Below are positions 1 through 9,618 of a stretch of DNA of 57,984 nt, in pieces (position 1 is the stretch's first letter; each line of letters opens with the position of its first letter). The notes beneath the pieces are model-generated. The model searched no databases. It was not told where the DNA came from and saw only the letters and a program-made list of their open reading frames with translations. This DNA is from Verrucomicrobiota bacterium (lineage in GTDB: Bacteria; Verrucomicrobiota; Verrucomicrobiia; Opitutales; Opitutaceae), in the NCBI GenBank assembly GCA_016235555.1, contig JACRKC010000103.1, forward strand, positions 1-57,984, given 5' to 3'. A program made the position numbers and the translations under genes.

Positions 1-758
1 CGCGCCCCCGCGCCCCGACACCACGCGCGTGGACGCTCGCGCCCTTCCTCCGCGCCCAACTCGCGCGCGGTGAAAACGAATTTCTCTTCGTCCCGTTTTT
101 CATCAGCGCGCAAGGCGCGATCGGGTCGGCGCTGCGCGGTGAGCTCGAGAAACTGCAACAACAGCTCGGCGGATTTTCGTTCGTGTTCACCACGGGGCTC
201 GCGGCGAGCGGCGCGCTCGGGCACATCGTCGCTGCACGCGTGCGCGAGACGATCGCCTCGAAGACCCTGCAGCGCCCGGCGGTCATCGTCGTCGATCACG
301 GCGGGCCGTCGGCCGCCTCGGCTGCACTGCGCGATGCCGTCGCGAAAGAGGCAGGCAGGAGCCTGCTTGCAGGCGATTTTCGTGGCACGGGTCTCCTGAC
401 CCGTGAATCCGGACACGGGTCGGGAGACCCGTGCCACTCTCGATCCCTCGCCTGCAAGCAGGCTCCTACCCTCATTGGCTCGATCGCTGCAGCATCATTG
501 GAGGGCGTGCATCCGCCGCTGCTTGCGGATGAACTCGCCCGCTCCGAATACGCCGGCCGCGATGTCGTGATCGCACTGCTCTTTCTCGCGCCCGGCCGGC
601 ATGCGGGCGCAAACGGCGACGTCGCGCAAATCTGCCGCGCCTCGCCCGCACGCTGCCACCTCACCGCGCTCGTCGGCGACCATCCTGCGACGACAGAGGT
701 GCTCGCGCAGGCGCTGCGCGCGGCGCTCCCGACGGAGGCGGGCGCGGATGTCAGGTGA
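1..758 (+). CDS. Sirohydrochlorin chelatase (CbiX/SirB)-like protein, 5' truncated by window edge
   Basis: Open frame from the window edge (codons in phase with base 3) to TGA at 756-758. Two similar half-domains are visible. The first has FLFVPFFISAQGAIGSAL; the second starts at RPAVIVVDHGGPS, the family's strand-loop motif. CbiX/SirB enzymes insert Fe or Co into sirohydrochlorin, so this would supply siroheme to the sulfite reductase at 2271-4541. Between the halves, bases 354-470 are a nested palindrome read through in frame as about 39 residues with no resemblance to the family. The C-terminus overlaps the convergent cysteine synthase gene by 8 bp. Function is inferred from short motifs and context; the metal-binding histidines were not fully checked because the N-terminus is missing. 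Confidence 0.7.
   Translation, partial: RPRAPTPRAWTLAPFLRAQLARGENEFLFVPFFISAQGAIGSALRGELEKLQQQLGGFSFVFTTGLAASGALGHIVAARVRETIASKTLQRPAVIVVDHGGPSAASAALRDAVAKEAGRSLLAGDFRGTGLLTRESGHGSGDPCHSRSLACKQAPTLIGSIAAASLEGVHPPLLADELARSEYAGRDVVIALLFLAPGRHAGANGDVAQICRASPARCHLTALVGDHPATTEVLAQALRAALPTEAGADVR
354..470. repeat. Nested palindromic element inside the cbiX-like reading frame
   Basis: Outer arms 357-376 and 448-467 are a perfect 20-bp inverted repeat. Inner arms 382-405 and 414-437 are a 24-bp inverted repeat with one mismatch. The whole element is 117 bp, exactly 39 codons, and contains no stop in the gene's frame. The inner arm is itself palindromic (CACGGGTC/GACCCGTG). Confidence 0.9.
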
Positions 759-2145
759 CCCTCGCCGCCGCTTCGGTGGGCTGCTGCTTGCGCACCCACT
801 CGTTGATGCCGCCCTTCAGGCTGCGGACGTTCCGGTAACCGAGCGACTTCAGGAAGAGCGTCGTGTGCTTCGAGAATTTCCCGATGCCGCACACCATCAC
901 GATCGGCACGTTGCGATCGGGCGGGAGCTCGGCCTTGCGTTGCGAAAGCTCGGACTGCGGCAGGTTGACCGCGCCGGGGATGTGCAGGTCGGAAAACTGA
1001 TCGAGCGGTCGCACGTCGACAACGAGCGGCTTCGCGGCGTTGTCGCTGGCGATTTCCTTCGCGAGATCGGCGACGGCGACGGAGTCGTAGGGATTCTTCA
1101 GGTTCTCCAGCATCTCGTCCATGAGCTGGTCGTTGCGACTCGGCGCGGCGATGGCCGCGGGCGCCGCGCCCGTGGCGCCCGGAGCGGGCGCCGGCGCCAG
1201 CGACGGGAAATGCCGCGCAACGGACGAGGCGTATTTGAAAATATTGTCGGGGAAAATCACGACCGCGATCACGCCGGGCTCGTCGGGCACGAGCTTGAGC
1301 GCGCCGGCGAGCGCCATGCCGGAGCTCGGGCCGGCGATGATGCTCTCCTCGCGGTTGAGCCGCAGGCAGAGTTCGTAGGCCTCGCGATCGGCGACTTCGA
1401 TTTCGCCGTCATACTCCTTCGGGAAGTAGAGCTTCGTCTGCGCGAGCTGGCGCTTGCTGCGGACGCCCGGGATGTCGTGTCCGTCTTCCGGATGCACGCC
1501 GAGCACCTTCACACCGGGATTCTTGCTTTTCAGAAAGCGCCCGTTGCCAGTGATCGTGCCGCACGTGCCGAGCCCGGCGATGAAGTGCGTGATTTTGCCC
1601 TCGGTCTGGCGCCAGATCTCGGGGCCGGTCGTGCGGAAATGCGCGTCGGGATTCGCCTCGTTCGTATATTGGTCGAGCGCGACCCAGCCCGGCAGCTTCG
1701 CCGTGTCGCGCGCCGTCGCGATCGCGCCCTCGGGCGCGCCGGGCGCCGGGCACAGCGAGTCGTCGAGCTCCTGCACCTCGACGCCGAGGAACTTCAGCAC
1801 CGTGCGCTTCTCCGCCGGGATCGCCGCGGACAGCGGCGTGCGCAGCGCGTAGCCCTTCGCGTTGCCGATCATCGCGAGGCCGAGGCCGGTGTTGCCCGAC
1901 GTGGCTTCGACGAGCTTCTGGCCCGCCACAAGCGTGCCGCGTTCCTCGGCGTCGCGCACGAGGTTCGCCGCGACGCGATCCTTCACCGCGCCGAACGGAT
2001 TATACCATTCGAGCTTCGCAAAAATTTTCGCGTGCTTGTGCGGCACCACGCGGTTGAGCCGCACGAGCGGCGTCGGATTCTCCTCGGTGGAGAGCAGACC
2101 CAAAATCGAGTCATAGACTCGCAACGCGTGTTGATTACTTGCCAT
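751..2145 (-). CDS. Cysteine synthase (PLP-dependent) fused to a C-terminal rhodanese domain
   Basis: 464 aa from the ATG at 2145; an upstream TTG start at 2202 would add 19 non-conserved residues. Residues 15-315 are a fold-type II PLP enzyme. NPFGAVKDR supplies the Schiff-base Lys (about K55), SGNTG (83-87) binds substrate carboxylate, and GLGTCGTITG (about 191-200) is the phosphate-binding loop. A Pro/Ala linker (about 316-335) leads to a rhodanese domain (about 355-455) with VVDVRP, HIPGAVNLP and a candidate active Cys419. It would make cysteine from O-acetylserine, while the rhodanese could hand over or release sulfane sulfur (inference). It diverges from the sulfite reductase gene across 125 bp, which suggests shared sulfur control. 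Cystathionine beta-synthase activity cannot be excluded. Confidence 0.87.
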   Translation of the reverse strand: MASNQHALRVYDSILGLLSTEENPTPLVRLNRVVPHKHAKIFAKLEWYNPFGAVKDRVAANLVRDAEERGTLVAGQKLVEATSGNTGLGLAMIGNAKGYALRTPLSAAIPAEKRTVLKFLGVEVQELDDSLCPAPGAPEGAIATARDTAKLPGWVALDQYTNEANPDAHFRTTGPEIWRQTEGKITHFIAGLGTCGTITGNGRFLKSKNPGVKVLGVHPEDGHDIPGVRSKRQLAQTKLYFPKEYDGEIEVADREAYELCLRLNREESIIAGPSSGMALAGALKLVPDEPGVIAVVIFPDNIFKYASSVARHFPSLAPAPAPGATGAAPAAIAAPSRNDQLMDEMLENLKNPYDSVAVADLAKEIASDNAAKPLVVDVRPLDQFSDLHIPGAVNLPQSELSQRKAELPPDRNVPIVMVCGIGKFSKHTTLFLKSLGYRNVRSLKGGINEWVRKQQPTEAAARVT

Positions 2146-2270
2146 GTTGGAAAAAGCGACGGACTCGTAGAGAAGTCCGGTTTGCGCGCCGCGCCAGTGC
2201 AAACTTCCACGCGACGTGTCATCGCTCCCGATTTTTCATCCCACCCACCAAAACCCACGCTCCCAATTTC

Positions 2271-4537
<2,267 letters not shown>

Positions 4538-4541
<4 letters not shown>

Positions 4542-4597
4542 CAGCCGAGGTAACGAGGCTGGCTGGCGTTCGCCAGCCTCCTCACGTCGGCTGCTAC
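4538..4597. repeat. Nested palindrome between sulfite reductase and 188-aa gene
   Basis: Outer arms 4538-4548 and 4587-4597 are an 11-bp perfect inverted repeat (GTAGCAGCCGA and its complement). Inner hairpin 4555-4562/4573-4580 has GAGGCTGG/CCAGCCTC arms. The reductase TAG stop is inside the left arm. There is no trailing T tract, so it is not an obvious intrinsic terminator. Confidence 0.85.
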
Positions 4598-4635
4598 AAA
4601 ACCCTCCTGCTCCACCCACCTTCTCTTCCTGCCAA

Positions 4636-5202
4636 ATGGAACTCCAACACTTTGTTGCCAAACTTCACGTCGACGGCGCGCTCGGTCTCGATCCCGCCAA
4701 GGTGGTCGACGTCTTTCACCAGTGGGTCGCCAACCAGACGGTCCCCGGCGTCGTGCTCATCGACGTCGCCGAGCTGTTGCACGTGCCGAACGGCCCGGGC
4801 GTCGTCGCCGTCGGCGTCGAAGCCGACTACGCGCTCGATCACACCGACGGCATCTGGGGCGTGCTCTCGCGCCGCAAGAACATCCTCGCCGGCTCCAACG
4901 CCGACCGCGTGTCCGAGGCGCTCGCGTCCGCCGCACGTGTCAGCCTGCGCCTGCAGGAAGCGTTTCCCGCGTTGAAGCTCAGCCACACCAGCTTCGAGCT
5001 CATCATCAACGACCGCGCGGTCGCGCCAAATACCGCCGCTACCTACGCCGTGGCGGCGCCGGCCATCGAAGCCGCGCTGCGCGACATCCTCGGCCACGGC
5101 GACTTCAAGCTCATGCGCCACGACGCCGAGCCGCGCAAGCGCTTCGGCGTCACCGTGACCACCGTGAAGCCGTTCGAACTCGCCGCGATGGCCGCCCGGT
5201 AG
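4636..5202 (+). CDS. Conserved-looking hypothetical protein, sulfite reductase operon partner
   Basis: 188 aa from ATG 4636, 94 bp after the sulfite reductase stop and on the same strand. I do not recognise a family. It is soluble, with no signal peptide or membrane segment and no cysteine-based metal motif. It reads as mixed alpha/beta, with blocks such as VVLIDVAELLHVPNGPGVV, HTDGIWGVLSRRKN and KLSHTSFELIINDRAVAPN, and ends in a KRFGVTVTTVKPFEL strand. A role linked to sulfite reduction or siroheme is only inferred from position. It is likely a real gene because codon use matches its neighbours and the frame is uninterrupted. Confidence 0.75.
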   Translation: MELQHFVAKLHVDGALGLDPAKVVDVFHQWVANQTVPGVVLIDVAELLHVPNGPGVVAVGVEADYALDHTDGIWGVLSRRKNILAGSNADRVSEALASAARVSLRLQEAFPALKLSHTSFELIINDRAVAPNTAATYAVAAPAIEAALRDILGHGDFKLMRHDAEPRKRFGVTVTTVKPFELAAMAAR

Positions 5203-5216
5203 GACGGATTGTTCTT

Positions 5217-5326
5217 ATACCAGTTACGGCGCGCTTTGAGGCGCCTGATCTTGTAGGCCCGCCCGGTGGGCGGGCTGCCCGGCCACCGGCCGGGCCTACA
5301 GTCTCAAAACGCACCGTAACTGGTAT
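5217..5326. repeat. Composite palindrome, ATACCA/TGGTAT outer arms (copy 1)
   Basis: Outer arms 5217-5240 and 5303-5326 pair over 24 bp with two mismatches; the terminal 13 bp (ATACCAGTTACGG) are perfect. The inner block 5252-5300 is TGTAGGCCCG...CGGGCCTACA. Bases 5255-5297 recur, inverted, at 39913-39954 with 42 identical bases. Confidence 0.9.
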
Positions 5327-5365
5327 CAATCCGCCGCCCAGAGCGGACGAACGCGAGCGGCGCGT

Positions 5366-5494
5366 CAAAGGGCGTCGAAAAGGGGTGGTTCGAAGGTAGG
5401 GCCGGACCTCCGGGCCGGCCGTTCTGCGCTCGGATCGCGGTGCGGCGTTCGGCCCGCCCCGACGTCGGGCCCGACCTTTTCGACGCCCTCTTTG
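5366..5494. repeat. Composite palindrome downstream of ftsY
   Basis: Perfect 15-bp arms at 5369-5383 (AGGGCGTCGAAAAGG) and 5475-5489 enclose shorter GC-rich palindromes around 5400-5425 (GGGCCGG...CCGGCC). The 12-mer CCTTTTCGACGC of the right arm recurs near 53074. It may act as an RNA-stabilising or terminating hairpin for the ftsY transcript (inference). Confidence 0.8.
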
Positions 5495-5506
5495 GGATAA
5501 CGCGCG

Positions 5507-6427
5507 CTACCCTTCGATTCCGAACACCGCCTTCGCGTAATTCTCCACGCTGAAGGGTTGCAGATCCTCCGCCTGTTCGCCGAGGCCGAGGAAATAGATC
5601 GGAATCTTCAGCTGCCGGTAAATCCCCACGATCGCGCCGCCGCGGCTGGTCCCGTCGAGCTTCGTCACGACCAAGCCCGTCAGCCCGAAACTCTGGTGAA
5701 ACACCTTCGCCTGCTCGATCGAGTTGCTGCCGAGCGAGCCGTCGACCACGAGCCACCGGTGCTGCGGCGCCGCGGGGTCGTGCTTCTGGAGCACACGCCG
5801 GATCTTCGCCAGCTCCTCCATCAAATTTGACTTCGTGTGCAGCCGCCCCGCCGTGTCGACAATCAGATAGTCGCGCCCGCGCGACCGGGCCGCCTGCCAG
5901 GCGTCGAACGCCACCGCCGCCGAATCCGCGCCCGTGTGGCTCGCCACGATCTCCAGCTCGAGCCGCGTGGCCCACGTCTTGAGCTGCTCGACCGCCGCCG
6001 CGCGAAACGTATCGCACGCCGCGAGCGTGACGGTCTTCCCCTCCTGCTTGAGCTTCCACGCGAGTTTGGCGGACGTCGTCGTTTTGCCCGAGCCGTTCAC
6101 GCCGATCATGGCGATGACCGTCGGCCCGCTCGCCGCCGGCTTGAGGTCACCCTCGCTCCCCGCCAGCACCCGCTGCAACACCGCCGCTCCGATCGCCGCC
6201 GCCTGCCACCCGTGCAGCGATGCGTCCTTTTTATACGCCGCCTTGATCTCGGCCAGAATCTCGTCCGCCGTCTCGACGCCGAAGTCCGCCGTGATCAGCG
6301 CCTCTTCCAACTCGTCAACCGACGCCGCGTCGATCTTGCGCCCGCCGAACAGCCCGTGCGTCTTCGCCGCGATCGCCGAGACGGTCTTCGCCAGACCCTC
6401 TTTGAACTTCTTGAACAGCCCGAACAT
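5507..6427 (-). CDS. ftsY: Signal recognition particle receptor FtsY
   Basis: 306 aa from ATG 6427, which overlaps the nusB stop (TGATG); a GTG just upstream at 6430 is the alternative. The four-helix N domain is followed by the SRP GTPase G domain. Visible are GVNGSGKTTT (P-loop), DTFRAAAVEQL, DTAGRLHTKSN (G3) and TKLDGTSRGGA (G4). The long acidic A domain of E. coli FtsY is absent, as in many bacteria. FtsY docks SRP-ribosome complexes at the inner membrane so nascent membrane proteins reach SecYEG. It is the last gene of ribH-nusB-ftsY, translationally coupled to nusB. Confidence 0.96.
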   Translation of the reverse strand: MFGLFKKFKEGLAKTVSAIAAKTHGLFGGRKIDAASVDELEEALITADFGVETADEILAEIKAAYKKDASLHGWQAAAIGAAVLQRVLAGSEGDLKPAASGPTVIAMIGVNGSGKTTTSAKLAWKLKQEGKTVTLAACDTFRAAAVEQLKTWATRLELEIVASHTGADSAAVAFDAWQAARSRGRDYLIVDTAGRLHTKSNLMEELAKIRRVLQKHDPAAPQHRWLVVDGSLGSNSIEQAKVFHQSFGLTGLVVTKLDGTSRGGAIVGIYRQLKIPIYFLGLGEQAEDLQPFSVENYAKAVFGIEG

Positions 6428-6870
6428 CACTCCGCCTTGCGTGCGTCACGGCCCAGCTTGTCCTTCAGCCGGTCGAGGATGCCGTTGATGAACCGCTTCG
6501 CATCCGCGTTGGAGAATTGCTTCGAGAGGTCGATCGCCTCGTTGATCGAGACCACCGGCGGGATGTCCTTCCGGAAGATCATCTCGAACATCGCCAGCCG
6601 CAGGATCGCCAGGTCGATCTTCGCGATGCGCTCGAATTCCCAGTTGTGCGCGAGCCCCTTGATGTGCGCATCGATCTCGTTCACGTGCTGGATGACCCCG
6701 TGAATCAGCTCCTCGCCGAACGAGTAGTGATCGCGCGGGTGCTCGCACTGGTCGAAAAACACGCGCATGTCCTCCAGGAGATTCTGCGGCGGATTCATGC
6801 TCCACGCGTAGAGAAACTGCAACGCCGCCACGCGGCTGTCGCGCCGCTGGGCAAACAGGGCCTTGCTCAT
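6427..6870 (-). CDS. nusB: Transcription antitermination factor NusB
   Basis: 147 aa, all-helical NusB fold. RRDSRVAALQFLYAWSM is the N-terminal RNA-binding helix, and AKIDLAILRLAMFEMIF plus VVSINEAIDLSKQFS are the family's C-terminal signature. NusB with NusE (S10) binds boxA and supports antitermination of rRNA operons. Its ATG overlaps the ribH stop (ATGA) and its TGA overlaps the ftsY start, so translation is probably coupled. The ribH-nusB pairing is conserved in many bacteria. Confidence 0.95.
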   Translation of the reverse strand: MSKALFAQRRDSRVAALQFLYAWSMNPPQNLLEDMRVFFDQCEHPRDHYSFGEELIHGVIQHVNEIDAHIKGLAHNWEFERIAKIDLAILRLAMFEMIFRKDIPPVVSINEAIDLSKQFSNADAKRFINGILDRLKDKLGRDARKAE

Positions 6871-7340
6871 CGGCGACCACCTTTCTTGAGCGCCGCCATG
6901 GCAAGCGCCGCCCGCGCGAACTCCACACCGCGGTTGATCTTTCCGACTGTCCGCGCCCGGGCCTGCGCCAGGTTGTCCGTGACGATCACGCCGTTGATGA
7001 CCGGCACGCCCCGGTCCACCGCGATGCGCTGCAACGCGTGCGACACGCTCGTGCCCACCAGCTCGTGGTGATTCGTGTCACCGCCGATGAGCACGCCCAG
7101 CGCCAGCACACAATGCCGTCCGCCGGTGCGCGCCAGCTGATCTGCCGCCCACGGCACCTCGTGCGAACCGGGCACCCGCAGCACGGTGAGGTTGCGCTCC
7201 TTGACTCCGGCGGCACGCAGCGTCGCGTGCGCGCGGTCGAGCAACGCCTCCGTCAGCGTCCCGTTGAAACGCGCCGCCACGATGCCGATCTTGAACGCGG
7301 CACCATCGACGGCGGCTGGCTTGGGCGAGGCGAGACTCAT
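6867..7340 (-). CDS. ribH: 6,7-dimethyl-8-ribityllumazine synthase
   Basis: 157 aa from ATG 7340 (MSLASPKPAAV). An in-frame start 39 bp upstream lies in repeat-flanked DNA and is less likely. Substrate-binding motifs are visible: ARFNGTLTEALL, PGSHEVPWAADQLA, ALGVLIGGDTNHHELV (catalytic His region) and PVINGVIVTDNLAQA. RibH condenses the pyrimidine product of the riboflavin pathway with 3,4-dihydroxybutanone 4-phosphate. The upstream ribBX gene supplies that second substrate but is separated by 284 bp of repeats. The stop overlaps the nusB start. Confidence 0.95.
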   Translation of the reverse strand: MSLASPKPAAVDGAAFKIGIVAARFNGTLTEALLDRAHATLRAAGVKERNLTVLRVPGSHEVPWAADQLARTGGRHCVLALGVLIGGDTNHHELVGTSVSHALQRIAVDRGVPVINGVIVTDNLAQARARTVGKINRGVEFARAALAMAALKKGGRR

Positions 7341-7406
7341 GGAGGGGTCAGAGCACAACCCTCCGCGGCCAATCCGCAATCCGAAACCTTGTTACGTTGA
7401 TCACCC

Positions 7407-7521
7407 GGGCGCAGCTCAGTTTCTTGCCGTCCGGTGGGCGCGCCGGCGCGGCGGTTTTCAACCGCCGAGCCTGGGTGCTTGGAACAGCGCCCCCGCCGGG
7501 CCGGAAACTGAGACGCGCCCC
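7407..7521. repeat. 115-bp element with about 20-bp terminal inverted repeats (copy 1)
   Basis: Ends read GCGCAGCTCAGTTTCTTGCC and, inverted, GCGCGTCTCAGTTTCCGGCC. The centre carries the palindrome CGGCGGTTTTCAACCGCCG. A homologous copy in the opposite orientation lies at 9439-9562 and a fragment at 52929-52948. Confidence 0.82.
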
Positions 7522-7522
7522 G

Positions 7523-7615
7523 GTCATTCCGAGCGCAGCGAAGAATCCAGCAGGTGATTTCCCACCGCCCCACGCGCACCCGATCCAATCGGGCGCTTCG
7601 CTCGCTCCGGGTGAC
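7523..7615. repeat. GTCATTCYGAGCG-type inverted repeat (copy 1, degenerate)
   Basis: The left arm starts GTCATTCCGAGCGCAGCGAA and the right arm ends in GCTCGCTCCGGGTGAC. It belongs to the same family as 25579-25672 and 54104-54197. It directly abuts the terminal-inverted-repeat element at 7407-7521. Confidence 0.8.
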
Positions 7616-7624
7616 GCTCCGGCG

Positions 7625-8728
7625 TCAGGGCACAATCTGCTCGACGATCTCCAGCCCGTAGCCGTCGAGGCCGATGACCTTGCGCGGGCTGTTGGAGAGC
7701 AGGCGGATTTTCCTCAAGCCAAGCGCCGCGAGGATCTGCGCCCCGATGCCATAGTCACGCAAGTCCATCGCCGGCGGCGCGTCGCCCGGCCTGGCCGCCA
7801 GCCGCCGCAGCAGCACCTGCGCGTAGTGCGACGGCTCCATGTAGAGCACCACGCCTCGTCCCGCCCGGGCCACCGCTTCGAGCGACGCGGTCAGCGCGTG
7901 ATGGCTGACCATGCCCCTGGCCCGAAAGACGTCGCTCAGCAGATTCTCGCTGTGCACCCGCACCAGGGTCGGCTCCGGTCCGAGGGCGCCCATCGTCAGC
8001 GCCATGTGATGCCGGCCGTCGAGGCTGCTCCTGAATACGTGCAGCGTGAAGTCGCCATACTCCGAGGGAAACGGCTGCGTCACCACGCGCTCCACCAGGT
8101 GTTCGCGGTGCGCCCGATACTCGATCAGCGCCGCGATCGAGATCATTTTGAAGCCGAACTTCCGCTTGAATTCCACCAGTTGGGGCAGCCGTTGCACGGT
8201 GCCGTCGTCGTTGACGAGCTCGCACAGCACGCCGGCCGGCGCCAGGCCCGCCAGCGTCGCCAAGTCCACGGCCGCCTCGGTGTGGCCCGCCCGCTCGAGC
8301 ACGCCGCCCGCCCGCGCCCGCAGCGGAAACACGTGGCCCGGCTGCACGAGCTGCTCCGGCCGCGTCGCGCTGTCGGCCAGCAAGCGGATCGTCTGCGTGC
8401 GGTCGTAGGCGCTGATGCCGGTCGAAATTCCCTCCGCGGCATCGACGCTCACCGTGAAGTCCGTCCGCTGCACCTCGCGATTCTGCTGCACCATCGGCCC
8501 GAGGCCGAGCCGGCGGAGTTGATGCTCCACCGTCGGCACACACACGATGCCGCTGCAGTAACGGATCATCATGTTCACGGTCTCCGGCGTGGCTTTGGAC
8601 GCCGCCATGATGAGATCGCCTTCGTTCTCACGCTCCTCGTCGTCGGTCACGATCACGAGCCGGCCCGCCGCGATGTCGGCGATCGCTGATTCAACGGTGT
8701 CAAAGGCGGTGGAAGTGGAGGCGGTCAT
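7625..8728 (-). CDS. ribB: 3,4-dihydroxy-2-butanone 4-phosphate synthase with degenerate GTP cyclohydrolase II domain (RibBX type)
   Basis: 367 aa from ATG 8728. Residues about 8-210 are DHBP synthase: DDEERENEGDLIMAA (acidic metal/substrate loop), STGISAYDR, RAGGVLERAGHTEAAVDLA. It converts ribulose 5-phosphate to the C4 unit used by RibH. Residues about 215-367 align with GTP cyclohydrolase II but the zinc triad is gone: canonical RVHSECLTGD...RCDCG reads RVHSENLLSDVFRARGMVS. The arginine motif GRNIGL is also missing. Ring opening of GTP is therefore unlikely; another cyclohydrolase should exist elsewhere. Such RibBX proteins with a dead second domain are known in other phyla. A short AT-rich palindrome, not an FMN riboswitch, lies upstream. 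Confidence 0.92.
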   Translation of the reverse strand: MTASTSTAFDTVESAIADIAAGRLVIVTDDEERENEGDLIMAASKATPETVNMMIRYCSGIVCVPTVEHQLRRLGLGPMVQQNREVQRTDFTVSVDAAEGISTGISAYDRTQTIRLLADSATRPEQLVQPGHVFPLRARAGGVLERAGHTEAAVDLATLAGLAPAGVLCELVNDDGTVQRLPQLVEFKRKFGFKMISIAALIEYRAHREHLVERVVTQPFPSEYGDFTLHVFRSSLDGRHHMALTMGALGPEPTLVRVHSENLLSDVFRARGMVSHHALTASLEAVARAGRGVVLYMEPSHYAQVLLRRLAARPGDAPPAMDLRDYGIGAQILAALGLRKIRLLSNSPRKVIGLDGYGLEIVEQIVP

Positions 8729-8735
8729 CTCGAAA

Positions 8736-8784
8736 TTTTCCGTTTACCGCGGAAAACTAATTGGTTTTTTGCAAAGCAAAAACC
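8736..8784. repeat. Two short AT-rich hairpins upstream of ribB
   Basis: Arms TTTTCCG 8736-8742/CGGAAAA 8750-8756. A second hairpin at 8763-8784 has GGTTTTTTGC and GCAAAAACC around an AAA loop; it ends 3 bp before the stop codon (8787) of the upstream minus-strand gene. It could act as a terminator for that gene (inference). Confidence 0.7.
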
Positions 8785-8786
8785 GC

Positions 8787-9365
8787 TCACTGCGAAAAAT
8801 CCACCGTCAGGTTCTCCGCGTTCTCGTCGCCCTCGCCCTTGAACAGCGAGAGGAAGAGCTTGAAGCTGTAGGGCGGACGGACGGTCTTGTCCGCCACCAG
8901 CGCCTTGTCGCCCGGCACCAGGATGACCCGCTCGGGTTGCTTCTGGTAGCTCACGTTCCAGCGCAACACCGCGCGCACCACGTCCGGCGCGGCCGGTTTC
9001 TTCTTCGCATCGTAGAACGACAGCCTGAAGGTGCCGTTCACGACCTGCAGCCCCAGGAATCCTCCGCCACGCGGAATCTCCATGCCCTCGATCTTCCCGA
9101 TCTCGTCCTCCTTTTTCTTCGCCTCGCTCTTGCCGTCCTTTTTGGCATCGGCCGGGGCGGCGGGTTTGTTCGGGTCCACCTTGCCCGTGGCCGGCGCCGC
9201 CGGTTTGGCCGGGGCGGCGGGACCGGCGGGCGCAGTTTTCTTCGCCGCCGCCGGCGGTTCGTCGAGATTGATGTGCACCGGCGGGGAGTTTCGCGTGCTC
9301 TGCGCCGACGACACCGCCGCAGCCAGCAACGCAACCGCCCACGCCGTCACGCTTCGGTTTTTCAT
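8787..9365 (-). CDS. Secreted or periplasmic hypothetical protein with Ala/Pro/Lys-rich linker
   Basis: 192 aa. The N-terminus MKNRSVTAWAVALLAAAVSSAQ is a good Sec signal peptide with cleavage near AQS. Residues about 35-90 are low complexity (APAKPAAPATGKVDPNKP), rich in Ala, Pro and Lys like periplasm-spanning linkers. Residues about 95-192 form a small globular domain, predicted beta-rich (GGGFLGLQVVNGTFRLSFYD, RAVLRWNVSYQKQPERVIL). I recognise no family. It sits 58 bp upstream of ribB on the same strand, but the hairpin between them argues against a functional link. Confidence 0.75.
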   Translation of the reverse strand: MKNRSVTAWAVALLAAAVSSAQSTRNSPPVHINLDEPPAAAKKTAPAGPAAPAKPAAPATGKVDPNKPAAPADAKKDGKSEAKKKEDEIGKIEGMEIPRGGGFLGLQVVNGTFRLSFYDAKKKPAAPDVVRAVLRWNVSYQKQPERVILVPGDKALVADKTVRPPYSFKLFLSLFKGEGDENAENLTVDFSQ

Positions 9366-9438
9366 GCGCTCAAGTTAGACGGGCCTTCACCCCGCGCAAG
9401 TCGCAAGCCGGGCGTCACCGGGCGTCAACGTGCGCTGC

Positions 9439-9562
9439 GGGCGCATCTCACTTTCCTGCCACGCGGAGGGGCGTTTTTCCCAGCGCCCAGGCCCGGCGGT
9501 TGAAACCCGCCGTTCCGTCGCGCTCGCCGGAAGGCAAGAAACCGAGCTGCGCCCGTGCGCTG
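9439..9562. repeat. Element with about 20-bp terminal inverted repeats (copy 2, opposite orientation)
   Basis: The reverse complement matches 7407-7521 across its length: shared CAGCTC(A/G)GTTTCTTGCC end, then the GCGGTTTTCAACCGCC-like core followed by GCCTGGG. The termini GCGCATCTCACTTTCCTGCC and, inverted, GCGCAGCTCGGTTTCTTGCC form the terminal repeats. Confidence 0.82.
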
Positions 9563-9618
9563 CGCACCGGGCGCAGCGAACTTGCGGGCGAGCCCCCCCC
9601 AACCGCCATCACCCCCCG

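Larger units (their letters stand above)
5203..5506. other. Intergenic region filled by two composite palindromes, no gene seen
   Basis: 304 bp between two genes that converge. It holds the GATACCA-type element (5217-5326) and a second nested palindrome (5366-5494), leaving almost no unique sequence. No credible ORF or RNA gene was seen. Confidence 0.7.

Noticed and set aside
8729-8786. FMN riboswitch upstream of ribB
   Set aside because: Only 58 bp, two AT-rich hairpins, none of the conserved FMN-aptamer sequence blocks.
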